From an uncultured Phascolarctobacterium sp. (GTDB lineage Bacteria; Bacillota; Negativicutes; Acidaminococcales; Acidaminococcaceae): a DNA stretch of 64,000 nt. Under the pieces are notes generated by a model that saw only the letters and a list, made by a program, of their open reading frames with translations, was not told where the DNA came from and made no database searches. The stretch spans positions 1-64,000 of the forward strand of contig NZ_CAADXO010000073.1 of assembly GCF_900753045.1 (NCBI RefSeq), given 5' to 3'. The position numbers and the translations under genes are program-made. This document shows positions 16,327 to 25,623 of this stretch, piece after piece; position 1 is the first letter of the stretch; the number at the start of each line of letters is the position of its first letter.

Positions 16327-17607
16327 ATGAAACACAAGCTGTGTCTGCATGGACTGGAAGTAAAAAACCAGGCGCAGCTGCTTAATCTTGCGAAAAGGCT
16401 GTTGCCTGGCAGTACCGTTAAGGTAAAAATCAAAGAAAAATATTTTAACGATAATGATATGTACAAATATCGTCTGACACGTTTTACACCGGAAAATATT
16501 GACGGCGTGCGCTTGTATTGTGCCTGGGGCACTCTGCTTGTGAGCGATAAGCTGCTGGCGATAGCGGATATCATCATTGAATTCGAATATCAGAATACGG
16601 AAGCTGCAGAAGCTGTTGACAGCCTGCTGCAGAAGCTGCTGGCCTCCAAAACAAAATTTGTGCTGGAGGAGCCGGATTTTTCGCAGCGACTGGACCAGCT
16701 GCGCGGCTGCTTTGATCAAAAGCAGCTGGCGGCCTACGATGCAGACAGCGCTATGAGTTTGTTGTATTGTCATCTTCCCTGGCAGGTTTACTATGTAAGC
16801 AAGCTGTGGCAGGAGGTTTTGAGCCGTGGCCCGGAACGCAGCCTGCTGCGTCAGCTGCGGGTAAAGCTCAGACGCTTGCGTTCGCTGCTGACGTTATGCA
16901 AGCCGCTGCTGCCTGAGCAGGAGGCGGTGCATTGGCAGGGAGTGCTGAAGGCGAGCACCAATCGTTTGGGTGATGTGCGGGAGTACGATGTGGCGCTGCA
17001 GATCTGCTCGCGTCTGCAGCGCAGCCGGGAGCAGGCGGAAGCAGTGCTGCCGCAGCTTACGGCGCTGCTTACGCAGTTGCGCAGTACGGCTGCAGCTAAG
17101 GCGCTGCGCGGACTGAGGCTGAACCGCTTGACGTTGGAGCTGGCCCGTTTGCTTTTGTGGCTGTACAGCGTGCCTGCGCCTGAAAAGGAGCCTACGCTGG
17201 ACGAGTTTCTGTCGCGTCGCTTCGGTAACTGGTATGACAAGCTGCTGGAGCTGCCGGAAAAATATCCCGATTTGCATAATATGGAGCAGCTGCACCGTAT
17301 CCGCATCAAGCTCAAACGCTTCCGTTATGCGCTGCAGAGCGTGCCGGAGCTGGCTCCGGAAGCACGTCTTTTGCGCAGTCTGAAGTATCTACAGGATATG
17401 CTGGGCCTGCTGCACGATGATTATATCAACACCCTGATGGTGGAGAAGCTGGTGGCGGCACATCCCAAAACCAAGGAGCTGCGCTATGAGGCAGCCTTGT
17501 TCAGCGGTTGGGAGCAGGCCAAGGCCGATGCGGCGCTGGAAGCGTTGCCGCAGCAGTGGGAAGCCTTCAGCAGCCAGCTGACGGAATGGAAAAATAAAAA
17601 TCTTTAG
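16327..17607 (+). CDS. CHAD-domain protein with novel N-terminal region
   Basis: A 426-residue protein. Residues about 140-420 form a CHAD domain, an all-helical polyphosphate-binding module: Arg-Val-Lys-Leu-Arg-Arg-Leu-Arg near 178-185, Leu-Gly-Asp-Val-Arg-Glu-Tyr-Asp near 214-221, and the second copy Arg-Ile-Lys-Leu-Lys-Arg-Phe-Arg with Leu-Gly-Leu-Leu-His-Asp-Asp. CHAD proteins often carry an N-terminal CYTH domain, but here the first ~120 residues do not show the CYTH Glu-x-Glu-x-Lys signature and I do not recognise them. It may bind polyphosphate; no polyphosphate kinase gene is adjacent. Confidence 0.82.
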   Translation: MKHKLCLHGLEVKNQAQLLNLAKRLLPGSTVKVKIKEKYFNDNDMYKYRLTRFTPENIDGVRLYCAWGTLLVSDKLLAIADIIIEFEYQNTEAAEAVDSLLQKLLASKTKFVLEEPDFSQRLDQLRGCFDQKQLAAYDADSAMSLLYCHLPWQVYYVSKLWQEVLSRGPERSLLRQLRVKLRRLRSLLTLCKPLLPEQEAVHWQGVLKASTNRLGDVREYDVALQICSRLQRSREQAEAVLPQLTALLTQLRSTAAAKALRGLRLNRLTLELARLLLWLYSVPAPEKEPTLDEFLSRRFGNWYDKLLELPEKYPDLHNMEQLHRIRIKLKRFRYALQSVPELAPEARLLRSLKYLQDMLGLLHDDYINTLMVEKLVAAHPKTKELRYEAALFSGWEQAKADAALEALPQQWEAFSSQLTEWKNKNL

Positions 17608-17664
17608 TTTTGTGCTTAAATTTATCGTTAGCGGAAAAGATTTGTAAAGTTTTTATGGTAGCGC

Positions 17665-17693
17665 TTGCACTTGTTGGCACGAAAGACTATAAT
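17665..17693 (+). promoter_or_regulatory. Promoter of small exported protein
   Basis: -35 TTGCAC (17665-17670), 17-bp spacer and -10 TATAAT (17688-17693). Confidence 0.75.
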
Positions 17694-17730
17694 AAAAAAC
17701 ATATTAAGCATATAGGAAGGAGAATTTTCC

Positions 17731-18159
17731 ATGAAAAAAATATTAATGCTGGTTACAATGATCATGATGCTGGCTGTCAGCGCAGTTTGCAGCGCATCCA
17801 ACGGCAAGGTTCTGGACGCCGAGGAAGCTATTGTTGACAAATTTATCAACGGCGGCAACTATAAGGCAGTTACCTCCATGATGACCGAGGATATGCAAAA
17901 GAACTGGGATGAAAAGGCATACAATAATCTGCATGCACAGCTTGCTAAGGATTTCGGAAAGCTGACCACCAACCAACTGATGGTTGTGGAAAAGCACAAT
18001 GGCGCAGACGTACTGCTGTATCATGTTGTCGCAGAGAAAAAACCGGCTGCCCGCTTCATATACCTTTTCAAGCTGAACGGCGAGAAGCCTATGCTGAATG
18101 ATTTCAGTGTAATGCTGCCGCAGCAGAAAGAAGCAGCCAAGGAAGAAGCTAAAAAATAA
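17731..18159 (+). CDS. Small exported protein, DUF3887-like
   Basis: A 142-residue protein with a clear signal peptide (Lys-Lys-Ile-Leu-Met-Leu-Val then a hydrophobic core, cleavage probably after Cys-Ser-Ala near residue 23). The mature part resembles the DUF3887/NTF2-like group of small periplasmic proteins, with a lysine/glutamate-rich tail. It has its own strong promoter, a GGAAGGAG ribosome site and its own terminator. The function is unknown and the family call is tentative. Confidence 0.6.
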   Translation: MKKILMLVTMIMMLAVSAVCSASNGKVLDAEEAIVDKFINGGNYKAVTSMMTEDMQKNWDEKAYNNLHAQLAKDFGKLTTNQLMVVEKHNGADVLLYHVVAEKKPAARFIYLFKLNGEKPMLNDFSVMLPQQKEAAKEEAKK

Positions 18160-18178
18160 ATTTTATATTAAAAAGCTG

Positions 18179-18219
18179 ACGACAGAGCTATACTATGGCA
18201 GTATACTCTGTCGTTTTTG
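18179..18219 (+). terminator. Terminator of small exported protein gene
   Basis: Hairpin ACGACAGAG-c-TATACT / AGTATA-CTCTGTCGT followed by T5. Confidence 0.85.
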
Positions 18220-18274
18220 GTTGATTTTTTTAGCTTGCTGTTATGGTAAATCCTGCACTTCCTTATGCAATTTC

Positions 18275-18303
18275 TTGACTGTACTTTATAGCTGTTATAT
18301 AAT
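18275..18303 (+). promoter_or_regulatory. Promoter of the DUF1934-DUF1846-argS unit
   Basis: -35 TTGACT (18275-18280), 17-bp spacer and -10 TATAAT (18298-18303). About 135 nt of untranslated leader follow, containing short hairpins (for example AGATT-GACAAA-AATCT near 18352-18367) that match no riboswitch class I know. Confidence 0.75.
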
Positions 18304-18445
18304 ATTGAAGAATATAAGAGGTCTTTTAGTGCAGAAAAGTTTAATGGCATTAGATTGACAAAAATCTTGTAGGGCTTGCGACCTTTCGATCATAATGGTG
18401 TGGCGAAACGGTGCAGGCTCTATCTTGTTTATGGAGGCACGTACT

Positions 18446-18865
18446 ATGCAGCCGGTAAAAATTCGTATTTTGAGTACAACGAAGGATGAGGGTAGTGAGG
18501 CTCAGGCTTCTGAACAAAAGTATACGGGTATGATGACGGAAAAAGGCGGCAAATACTACGTAATCTATAAGGAGGATGAACAGTCCGGTCTAGATAACAC
18601 CAAGACAACGCTGAAATGGGACGATGAGCACGTTATTGTCATGCGTAGCGGCAGCGTAGACCACAGACAGGAATTCCGCCGTGGATATGTAGATAAAAGC
18701 CTTTATCAGACACCTTATATGAAAATTCCTCTGACGACGGAAACCAGTTATGTATATACCCATTTCCGCAACGGCATGTGGCAGCTGGAAATGGAATATA
18801 CCTTGTATCATGATGAGAAACCTTACGGTGAGATGAAGATTTTAATTGAGGTTGAGGAAATTTAA
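18446..18865 (+). CDS. DUF1934 family protein
   Basis: A 139-residue DUF1934 (YwiB-like) protein, a calycin-like beta-barrel fold of unknown role. Typical segments are Tyr-Thr-Gly-Met-Met near 27-31 and the closing Glu-Met-Lys-Ile-Leu-Ile-Glu. The start is the ATG at 18446, nine bases after GGAGG; the longer reading frame to 18395 has no ribosome site. In several Bacillota this gene precedes argS, as here with DUF1846 in between. Confidence 0.8.
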   Translation: MQPVKIRILSTTKDEGSEAQASEQKYTGMMTEKGGKYYVIYKEDEQSGLDNTKTTLKWDDEHVIVMRSGSVDHRQEFRRGYVDKSLYQTPYMKIPLTTETSYVYTHFRNGMWQLEMEYTLYHDEKPYGEMKILIEVEEI

Positions 18866-18866
18866 T

Positions 18867-20333
18867 ATGAAAATAGGCTTTGATAATCAAAAATATTTGA
18901 CCATGCAATCTGAGCATATCAGAGAGCGCATCAGTAAATTCGGCGATAAGCTTTATCTGGAATTCGGCGGCAAGCTGTTCGACGATTACCATGCTTCCCG
19001 CGTACTGCCGGGCTTTGCTCCGGACAGTAAGCTGCAGATGCTTCTGCAGCTTGCGGACCAGGCAGAGATGATTATTTCCATCAATGCCGATGATATTGAA
19101 AATAACAAGGTGCGTCACGATTTAGGCCTGACCTACGATCTGGACGTACTGCGTCTGGTAAAGGTTTACCGTTCCAAGGGACTTTATGTAAGCAGCGTTG
19201 TTATTACGCAATATAAGGGCCAAAAATCCATCGAAAGCTTTAAGAAGAAGCTGGAGGCTTTGGATATCAAGGTTTATTACCATTATCCGATTGAAGGCTA
19301 TCCGCATAATGTAGAGCATATTGTCAGTGATGCGGGCTATGGTCAGAACGATTATGTAGAAACCACACGTCCGCTGGTAGTTGTTACTGCTCCCGGTCCC
19401 GGCAGCGGCAAAATGGCTACCTGCCTGTCGCAGCTGTATCATGAAAATAAGCGCGGCATTAAGGCCGGTTATGCTAAATTCGAAACCTTCCCCATCTGGA
19501 ATCTGCCTTTGAAGCATCCTGTAAACATGGCTTACGAGGCTGCTACGGCAGATCTGCAGGATGTTAATATGATTGACCCCTTCCATTTGGAAGCTTATGG
19601 CGTAACCACGGTAAATTATAACCGTGACGTTGAGATTTATCCTGTACTGGCAGCAATCTTTGAAGGCATTTACGGCTATTGCCCGTACAAATCGCCTACC
19701 GATATGGGCGTTAATATGGCAGGCAACTGCATCTGTGATGATGAGGTCTGCTGCGAGGCATCGCGTCAGGAAATTATCCGCCGCTATTATCAGTCCCTGA
19801 ACCGTCTGGCAATGGATGAGGCTACCAAGCAGGAGGTTTATACGCTGGAGCTGCTGATGAAGCAGGCTAAGGTCAGCGTAAATGACCGCCGCGTTGTTAC
19901 CGTAGCCAAGCAGGTTGCGGAAGAACGCCAGTGTGCTGTTATTGCGCTGGAGCTTGCCGATGGCAGAATCGTTACCGGCAAAACTACGGATTTGCTGGGA
20001 CCTGCCAGTGCCGTACTGTTGAACGCTATTAAGGAATTGGGCGGTATTACGGATGAAATGCACCTGATTTCGCCGACCTATATTAATCCGATTCAGAATC
20101 TGAAAACACGCTACCTTGGCAGCAGCAATCCGCGTCTGCATATGGATGAGGTGCTGATAGCGCTTTCCATGTGTGCTGCAACGGACAGTCTGGCTAAGCT
20201 GGCGTTGGAAAAGCTGCCGGAGCTGAAGGGATGTCAGGCTCATTCCACCGTTATGCTGACAGAGGGCGATTTCAAGGTATTCAAAAAGCTGGGCGTTGAA
20301 CTGACTAATGACCCTATTTACGAAACAAAATAA
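18867..20333 (+). CDS. DUF1846 family protein
   Basis: A 488-residue DUF1846 protein, a widely conserved soluble family in Bacillota whose biochemical role is not settled. A P-loop-like Ala-Pro-Gly-Pro-Gly-Ser-Gly-Lys-Met near residues 176-184 suggests nucleotide or phosphate binding, and a cysteine cluster (Cys-Ile-Cys-Asp-Asp-Glu-Val-Cys-Cys) lies near 289-297. It starts 1 nt after the DUF1934 stop with TTGAGGAAA as ribosome site, so it is coupled to that gene. The nearest downstream gene is argS, 31 nt away. Confidence 0.85.
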   Translation: MKIGFDNQKYLTMQSEHIRERISKFGDKLYLEFGGKLFDDYHASRVLPGFAPDSKLQMLLQLADQAEMIISINADDIENNKVRHDLGLTYDLDVLRLVKVYRSKGLYVSSVVITQYKGQKSIESFKKKLEALDIKVYYHYPIEGYPHNVEHIVSDAGYGQNDYVETTRPLVVVTAPGPGSGKMATCLSQLYHENKRGIKAGYAKFETFPIWNLPLKHPVNMAYEAATADLQDVNMIDPFHLEAYGVTTVNYNRDVEIYPVLAAIFEGIYGYCPYKSPTDMGVNMAGNCICDDEVCCEASRQEIIRRYYQSLNRLAMDEATKQEVYTLELLMKQAKVSVNDRRVVTVAKQVAEERQCAVIALELADGRIVTGKTTDLLGPASAVLLNAIKELGGITDEMHLISPTYINPIQNLKTRYLGSSNPRLHMDEVLIALSMCAATDSLAKLALEKLPELKGCQAHSTVMLTEGDFKVFKKLGVELTNDPIYETK

Positions 20334-20364
20334 GCAATAAATAAAGAGAAGGAGAGATTTTGCT

Positions 20365-22089
20365 TTGGATATAAAGGATTTATTAGCCGCTGCCATTAAA
20401 GATGCAGCGCAAAAAGCTATCGATAACGGCACTTTGAAACCGGGTACTTTGCCCGAGGTTATGCTGGAGGTTCCGCCGCAAAAGGAATTCGGCGATTTTG
20501 CAACTAACTTTGCTATGCAGTCTGCCCGCAGCCTGCATTGTGCACCGCGTCAGATTGCACAGGCTGTTGTAGATAATCTGGACTGTGCTTCCGTAGATAA
20601 AATGGAAATTGCCGGCCCCGGCTTCATCAATTTCTATCTGAAACAAAACTGGACCGCTGATTTGCTGGCAGGCATTCTGGCTGCCGGTGAAAACTACGGC
20701 AATCTGCCTGCTAACGGCTTGGGCCGCGTGCAGGTTGAATATGTAAGTGCTAACCCCACCGGCCCGCTGCATGTAGGCCATGCCCGCGGTGCTGCTGTAG
20801 GCAGTGCTATGGTTAACCTGCTGCGTGCTGCAGGTTATGATGTTGAAAGCGAATATTATATCAATGACGCCGGCAACCAGATGAACAATCTGGCAAACTC
20901 CGTTAATGCACGTTACCTGCAGCTGCTGAAGCTGGAGGAAATGGGCGGTGTTCCTGCTGACCTGACCGTTAAGCAGCTGGATGAAATGCCGACCGGCATT
21001 CCTTTCCCGGAAAACGGCTATCATGGCTATGATATCATTGAAACCGCTCAGCGCATTATCCGCATCTATGGCAAGGAATTCGTTGCTTTAGAGGAAAAAG
21101 AGCGTCTGGCTAAATTCCTGGAAATTGCTTATAAAGAAAAGCTGGCAGGCCTGAAAGAGGACCTGGAAGCATTCGGCGTAACCTTCGATGTATGGTTCAG
21201 CGAGCAATCCCTGCATGATGCCGATAAAATCCGTGAGGCTTGCGAATTCCTTGAGGAAAAAGGCTGCGTTTATGAAAAGGACGGCGCAAAATGGTTTAAT
21301 TCTACCGCTTACGGCGATGATAAGGACCGCGTTGTTATCCGTGACAACGGCGTTTCCACCTACTTTGCTGCCGATATTGCATATCACCGCAACAAATTCG
21401 AGCGTGGCTTCGACCGCATCATCAACCTGTGGGGTGCTGACCACCACGGTTATATTGCCCGCGTGAAGGCTGCTGTAAATGCTTTGGGTTTTGATGCTGA
21501 TAAGCTGGAAGTGCTGCTGCTGCAAATGGTACGTCTGTATCGCAACGGCGACATCGTTAAGCTGTCCAAGCGTACCGGCGAAACCATCACTCTGCGCGAG
21601 CTGATGGATGAGGTTGGCGTTGATGCGGCACGTTACTTCTTCTGCATGCGTTCCTTAGACAGCCAGCTTGATTTTGATATGACTCTGGCTACCGAAAAAT
21701 CCAACGAGAACCCGGTTTATTATATCCAGTATGCGCATGCGCGTATCTGCAGCATTGCCCGTCAGCTTGCCGAAGCAGGCATTGAGGCTGTAGCTCTGGA
21801 CGAGCTGAAGCTGGATACTCTGCAGGCTCCCGAGGAGCTGGCGCTGGTTAAAAAGCTGGGCGAATATCCGGAACTGCTTGCTCGTGCAGCCCGCGAACGC
21901 GCTGTGCATCATGTGGCAACCTATACCTACGAGCTGGCAACCCTGTTCCACTCCTTCTATAACCAATGCCGTATTCTGGGCGTAGATACAGACTTACAAC
22001 AAGCCCGCATTGCTTTGGTGAAGGCAGTTGGTCACACCATCCGTCATGCTTTGGGTATTCTGGGCGTTTCTGCTCCGGAAAGAATGTAA
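20365..22089 (+). CDS. argS: Arginyl-tRNA synthetase
   Basis: A 574-residue class I aminoacyl-tRNA synthetase that charges tRNA-Arg. It has the N-terminal additional domain, a HIGH-type motif His-Val-Gly-His-Ala-Arg-Gly near residue 135, a KMSKS-equivalent Lys-Leu-Ser-Lys-Arg-Thr-Gly near 397, and the C-terminal DALR helical domain. The start is TTG at 20365 preceded by AAGGAGAG; no in-frame ATG lies nearby. It is the last gene of the DUF1934-DUF1846-argS unit. Confidence 0.97.
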   Translation: MDIKDLLAAAIKDAAQKAIDNGTLKPGTLPEVMLEVPPQKEFGDFATNFAMQSARSLHCAPRQIAQAVVDNLDCASVDKMEIAGPGFINFYLKQNWTADLLAGILAAGENYGNLPANGLGRVQVEYVSANPTGPLHVGHARGAAVGSAMVNLLRAAGYDVESEYYINDAGNQMNNLANSVNARYLQLLKLEEMGGVPADLTVKQLDEMPTGIPFPENGYHGYDIIETAQRIIRIYGKEFVALEEKERLAKFLEIAYKEKLAGLKEDLEAFGVTFDVWFSEQSLHDADKIREACEFLEEKGCVYEKDGAKWFNSTAYGDDKDRVVIRDNGVSTYFAADIAYHRNKFERGFDRIINLWGADHHGYIARVKAAVNALGFDADKLEVLLLQMVRLYRNGDIVKLSKRTGETITLRELMDEVGVDAARYFFCMRSLDSQLDFDMTLATEKSNENPVYYIQYAHARICSIARQLAEAGIEAVALDELKLDTLQAPEELALVKKLGEYPELLARAARERAVHHVATYTYELATLFHSFYNQCRILGVDTDLQQARIALVKAVGHTIRHALGILGVSAPERM

Positions 22090-22107
22090 TTTAAGAAATT
22101 CTTTTGC

Positions 22108-22144
22108 AGGTGGCAGAGTCCTTGAGGCTTTGCCGCCTGCAGTG
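22108..22144 (+). terminator. Possible terminator hairpin after argS
   Basis: GCAGGTGGCAGAG / CTTTGCCGCCTGC forms a stable stem, but no T-run follows, so it may act as a weak terminator or an mRNA stabiliser. Confidence 0.4.
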
Positions 22145-22204
22145 AGTTTAGATACAATTTAATATTTTTGTAGCATTTTATGAAATCTGAGGGGGTTAAA
22201 AATC

Positions 22205-23830
22205 ATGACTACTAATACCAAGTACATTTTTGTGACAGGTGGCGTTGTTTCTTCTTTGGGCAAGGGCATTACTGCTGCGTCTTTGGGCCGTTTGCTGAAA
22301 AGCCGCGGCTATAGGGTTACTATCCAGAAGTTCGACCCGTATATCAATATTGACCCGGGCACAATGAGCCCGTATCAGCATGGCGAGGTTTTTGTAACTG
22401 ACGATGGTGCGGAAACTGACCTTGATTTGGGACATTACGAACGCTTTATTGATATCAACCTGTCCAAAAACTCCAATACAACTACAGGCAAGATTTACCA
22501 GAGTGTAATAAATAAAGAACGCCGTGGCGATTATCTTGGCGGTACCGTACAGGTTATTCCGCATATCACAAATGAAATCAAAGAGCGCGTTTTCCGCGTA
22601 GGCCAACAGGATAATGCCGACTTTGTTATTACAGAAATCGGCGGTACTGTAGGTGATATTGAAAGCCTGCCGTTTTTGGAAGCAATCCGTCAGGTAAAAA
22701 AAGATGTCGGCAAGAACGATGTGCTTTATATTCACGTTACACTGGTGCCGTATATTTCCGCAGCCGGTGAGCTGAAAACCAAACCCACTCAGCACAGCGT
22801 CAAAGAGCTGCGCAGCATCGGTATTTCTCCTGATATTATCGTTTGCCGCAGTGAAAAGCCTATTTCCAAGGAAATGCGCGAAAAAATGGCTATGTTCTGC
22901 GACGTAGATCCGGACGCAGTTATCCAAAACCTTACCGCAAGAAGCATTTATGAGGTACCGATGCTCATGGAGGAGCAAGGACTTGATACCATTGTTCTGC
23001 GCAAGCTGGAAATGGAGGACAAGCCGAAGGATATGCAGGGCTGGCATGATATGGTGGCCCGCATCCTGAAAAAATATGATAAGAAGGTAACTATTGCGGT
23101 AGTCGGCAAATATGTTGCTTTGCAGGATGCTTATATTTCTATTACGGAATCCTTGCGTCATGCGGCAGTTGCCAATGAAGCAGAGCTTGATATCCATTGG
23201 GTAAATGCCGAAGAAATCGAAGCGGATGATACTGATATGGCTAAGGTTATGGCCGGTGTTGACGGCATTCTGGTGCCCGGCGGCTTCGGTAATCGTGGTA
23301 TTGAAGGCAAGATTAAGGCTATTCAATATGCACGTGAGCACAAAATTCCGTTCTTCGGTATCTGCCTGGGCATGCAGTGCGCAGTAATTGAATTTGCCCG
23401 TCATGTCTGCGGTATGGCTGATGCCAACAGCTCGGAGTTCAATCCGAACAGCACACATCCTGTTATCGACCTGATGCCGGAACAGATTGATGTTGAGGAT
23501 TTGGGCGGTACAATGCGTCTGGGACTGTATCCGTGTAAGGTTTATCCCGATACGCTGACCAGCAAGGCTTACAATGCAGAGCTGATTTACGAACGTCATC
23601 GTCATCGTTATGAGTTCAACAATGCTTTCCGTGAGGAAATTGTGGGCAAGGGATTAGTTCTTGGCGGTACACTGCCTAATGGCCGCCTGGTAGAGATTGT
23701 TGAATTGCCTCAGAGCGAGCATCCGTGGTTCCTCGGTGCGCAATTCCATCCGGAATTCAAATCCCGTCCGACAAATCCGCATCCGTTGTTCAGAGATTTT
23801 GTAGGTGCGGCGGTAAAGCATCACAAATAA
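22205..23830 (+). CDS. pyrG: CTP synthase
   Basis: A 541-residue enzyme making CTP from UTP, ATP and glutamine. The N-terminal amidoligase domain shows Thr-Gly-Gly-Val-Val-Ser-Ser-Leu-Gly-Lys-Gly near residues 10-20. The C-terminal class I glutamine amidotransferase domain shows the catalytic Cys in Gly-Ile-Cys-Leu-Gly-Met-Gln near 385 and the His/Glu pair in Phe-His-Pro-Glu-Phe near 517. It appears monocistronic, ending at a terminator. I see no GGGC-type attenuation leader. Confidence 0.97.
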   Translation: MTTNTKYIFVTGGVVSSLGKGITAASLGRLLKSRGYRVTIQKFDPYINIDPGTMSPYQHGEVFVTDDGAETDLDLGHYERFIDINLSKNSNTTTGKIYQSVINKERRGDYLGGTVQVIPHITNEIKERVFRVGQQDNADFVITEIGGTVGDIESLPFLEAIRQVKKDVGKNDVLYIHVTLVPYISAAGELKTKPTQHSVKELRSIGISPDIIVCRSEKPISKEMREKMAMFCDVDPDAVIQNLTARSIYEVPMLMEEQGLDTIVLRKLEMEDKPKDMQGWHDMVARILKKYDKKVTIAVVGKYVALQDAYISITESLRHAAVANEAELDIHWVNAEEIEADDTDMAKVMAGVDGILVPGGFGNRGIEGKIKAIQYAREHKIPFFGICLGMQCAVIEFARHVCGMADANSSEFNPNSTHPVIDLMPEQIDVEDLGGTMRLGLYPCKVYPDTLTSKAYNAELIYERHRHRYEFNNAFREEIVGKGLVLGGTLPNGRLVEIVELPQSEHPWFLGAQFHPEFKSRPTNPHPLFRDFVGAAVKHHK

Positions 23831-23884
23831 GGTTATCCTGAAAGCGCTGAGCTTAAGCCGACGCTGCTTTCGGAAAATAAGAAT

Positions 23885-23943
23885 ACTCCTCTTAGGCACC
23901 TTAGGCGCAATTGCCGTAAGGCATACGCCTGAGGGGAGTTTTT
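23885..23943 (+). terminator. Terminator after pyrG
   Basis: ACTCC-t-CTtAGGC / GCCTgAG-g-GGAGT outer stem with a smaller internal hairpin, followed by T5. Confidence 0.75.
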
Positions 23944-23981
23944 GCTTGTGTTATACTATGATTAGGGAGGAGAGTGATTGA

Positions 23982-24938
23982 ATGCTTAAGAAAATTTTTG
24001 TCAGCGCGGTATTGATTCTGGCTGTGCTGAGCTTTGTCGTTTCGTTGCTCAAGGGTAATAACAATGCCGAGAAAACTGTTACTGTACCTGACCGTGTGGC
24101 CGTAATTAATATTTCCGGCACGATTGCGAGCGGCGCGGACAGCAGGGACAATATTTTCAACCAGACCAGCGGTGTAACGAGCGGCACTATTATGAAGCAG
24201 ATTCGTGAGGCTGCGGCCGACGACAGTGTCAAGGCCTTGGTCCTGCGTATCGACAGCGGCGGCGGCAGTGCAACAGCTGCCGAGGAGGTTGGCCGTGAGC
24301 TGAAACGCTTTAAGGAGAAAACCAAAAAGCCGATTGTTGCGACTATGGGCAATACCGGTGCCAGCGCTGCTTATTGGATTGCAGCCTGCGCCAGTGACAA
24401 GGTTTATGCCAACGCTACGACGCTCACCGGCAGTATCGGTGTGTATATGCCGTATATGAATACGGAGGAGCTGTTCAAGAAAATAGGTATCACCAGCAAT
24501 AAGATTAAAAGCGGTCCCTATAAGGATATTATGAGCAGCGACAGACCGATGACACCTGAAGAGCAGGCTATTTTGCAGAACATCGTCAACGAAATCTACG
24601 AGCAGTTTGTAACGACGGTTGCCGTAGGACGCAAGATGGAAGAAAGCAAGGTTAAAACCTTGGCTGACGGCCGTGTTTATACAGGTCTGCAGGCTAAGAA
24701 CCTGGGTCTGGTAGATGAAATCGGCGATTATTACGATGCGCTTGCCGCAGCAGGTGAATTAGGCAAAATTAAACCCGGTGCCGACGGACTGCCGCCGGTG
24801 AAGGCTAAGGAAAAACAGCAGCCGTGGGAGTTTTTGCTCAGCGCTCATATTGCGGAGCTGATTAAAACTGAGCTTGTAAACCAGCTGACAGGCAGCCTGC
24901 AGCAGAGCGGTGCGCCGGCAGGCGGTATGACGAGGTGA
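23982..24938 (+). CDS. sppA: Signal peptide peptidase SppA
   Basis: A 318-residue short-form SppA, a membrane-anchored serine protease that degrades cleaved signal peptides. One N-terminal membrane anchor (residues 4-24) is followed by the protease domain. The nucleophile Ser lies in Gly-Asn-Thr-Gly-Ala-Ser-Ala-Ala-Tyr-Trp near residue 128 and the general-base Lys in Ile-Lys-Ser-Gly-Pro-Tyr-Lys-Asp near 176-181. Start ATG follows GGGAGGAGAG. The Yip1-like membrane protein gene starts 6 nt after its stop, so they form an operon. Confidence 0.92.
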   Translation: MLKKIFVSAVLILAVLSFVVSLLKGNNNAEKTVTVPDRVAVINISGTIASGADSRDNIFNQTSGVTSGTIMKQIREAAADDSVKALVLRIDSGGGSATAAEEVGRELKRFKEKTKKPIVATMGNTGASAAYWIAACASDKVYANATTLTGSIGVYMPYMNTEELFKKIGITSNKIKSGPYKDIMSSDRPMTPEEQAILQNIVNEIYEQFVTTVAVGRKMEESKVKTLADGRVYTGLQAKNLGLVDEIGDYYDALAAAGELGKIKPGADGLPPVKAKEKQQPWEFLLSAHIAELIKTELVNQLTGSLQQSGAPAGGMTR

Positions 24939-24944
24939 TGAGCT

Positions 24945-25496
24945 ATGAGGCGCAAAACCTTTGAGGTACTTTTTGAGCCTGGTGCAGGCATGGCTGCGAT
25001 TGCCAAGCAGCCTTCTCTTTGGCGCAGTGCTTTTTATTTCACTCTCAGCTTCAGCTTTTTTGGCGTAGCAACAAACTGCTGGCTGCTGGATTCGCCGCTG
25101 GAGGTGCGCTTCGGCATTATTATCGCTACGGTGCTGATTGCGGGAACAGCTTTAACGCTGTACGGCTTTTTGCTGCATGGCATTATGGAAACCTTCGGTG
25201 CGCTGGCAGGCGACCCCGTCGGGCTTATCTGCCTTTTGGGCTATACGACGCTGCCGTTTCTGCTGCTTACACCGGGAGCCTTGCTGGCAGGCAGGATGGG
25301 ACTAAATGGTTTGCCGCTTTTAGGTGTGCTGTTTCTCATAGGCTGCCTGTGGATGCTGTATCTTCTGGTGCGGTCGCTGGAGGCGGTGTATCTTGTAGAT
25401 GCCTTCCGTGCAGGCGTAACCGTAGTGTTCAGCCTGTTTTTGCTGTATATTGTCTTTGTTTTGCCGTGGCAGGTTTGTCTGATGCTTTTACTGTAA
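24945..25496 (+). CDS. Yip1-like membrane protein
   Basis: A 183-residue protein with about five membrane spans resembling bacterial Yip1-domain proteins: a short amphipathic N-terminus (Phe-Glu-Pro-Gly-Ala-Gly-Met), then hydrophobic helices including Leu-Leu-Gly-Tyr-Thr-Thr-Leu-Pro-Phe. It starts 6 nt after sppA and is probably translated from the same message. The role is unknown; the link to sppA is positional. Confidence 0.7.
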   Translation: MRRKTFEVLFEPGAGMAAIAKQPSLWRSAFYFTLSFSFFGVATNCWLLDSPLEVRFGIIIATVLIAGTALTLYGFLLHGIMETFGALAGDPVGLICLLGYTTLPFLLLTPGALLAGRMGLNGLPLLGVLFLIGCLWMLYLLVRSLEAVYLVDAFRAGVTVVFSLFLLYIVFVLPWQVCLMLLL

Positions 25497-25623
25497 ATAA
25501 AATTTAGATTGATTAATCAGAATAAACGTGTCATAATAAAGGTTGGACATAGAGTTAATTCTCTTGCGCTGCGTTAGCAGTGCTATTACCATATTGAAAT
25601 TATATTAAGGAGTGTTGTGAAGA

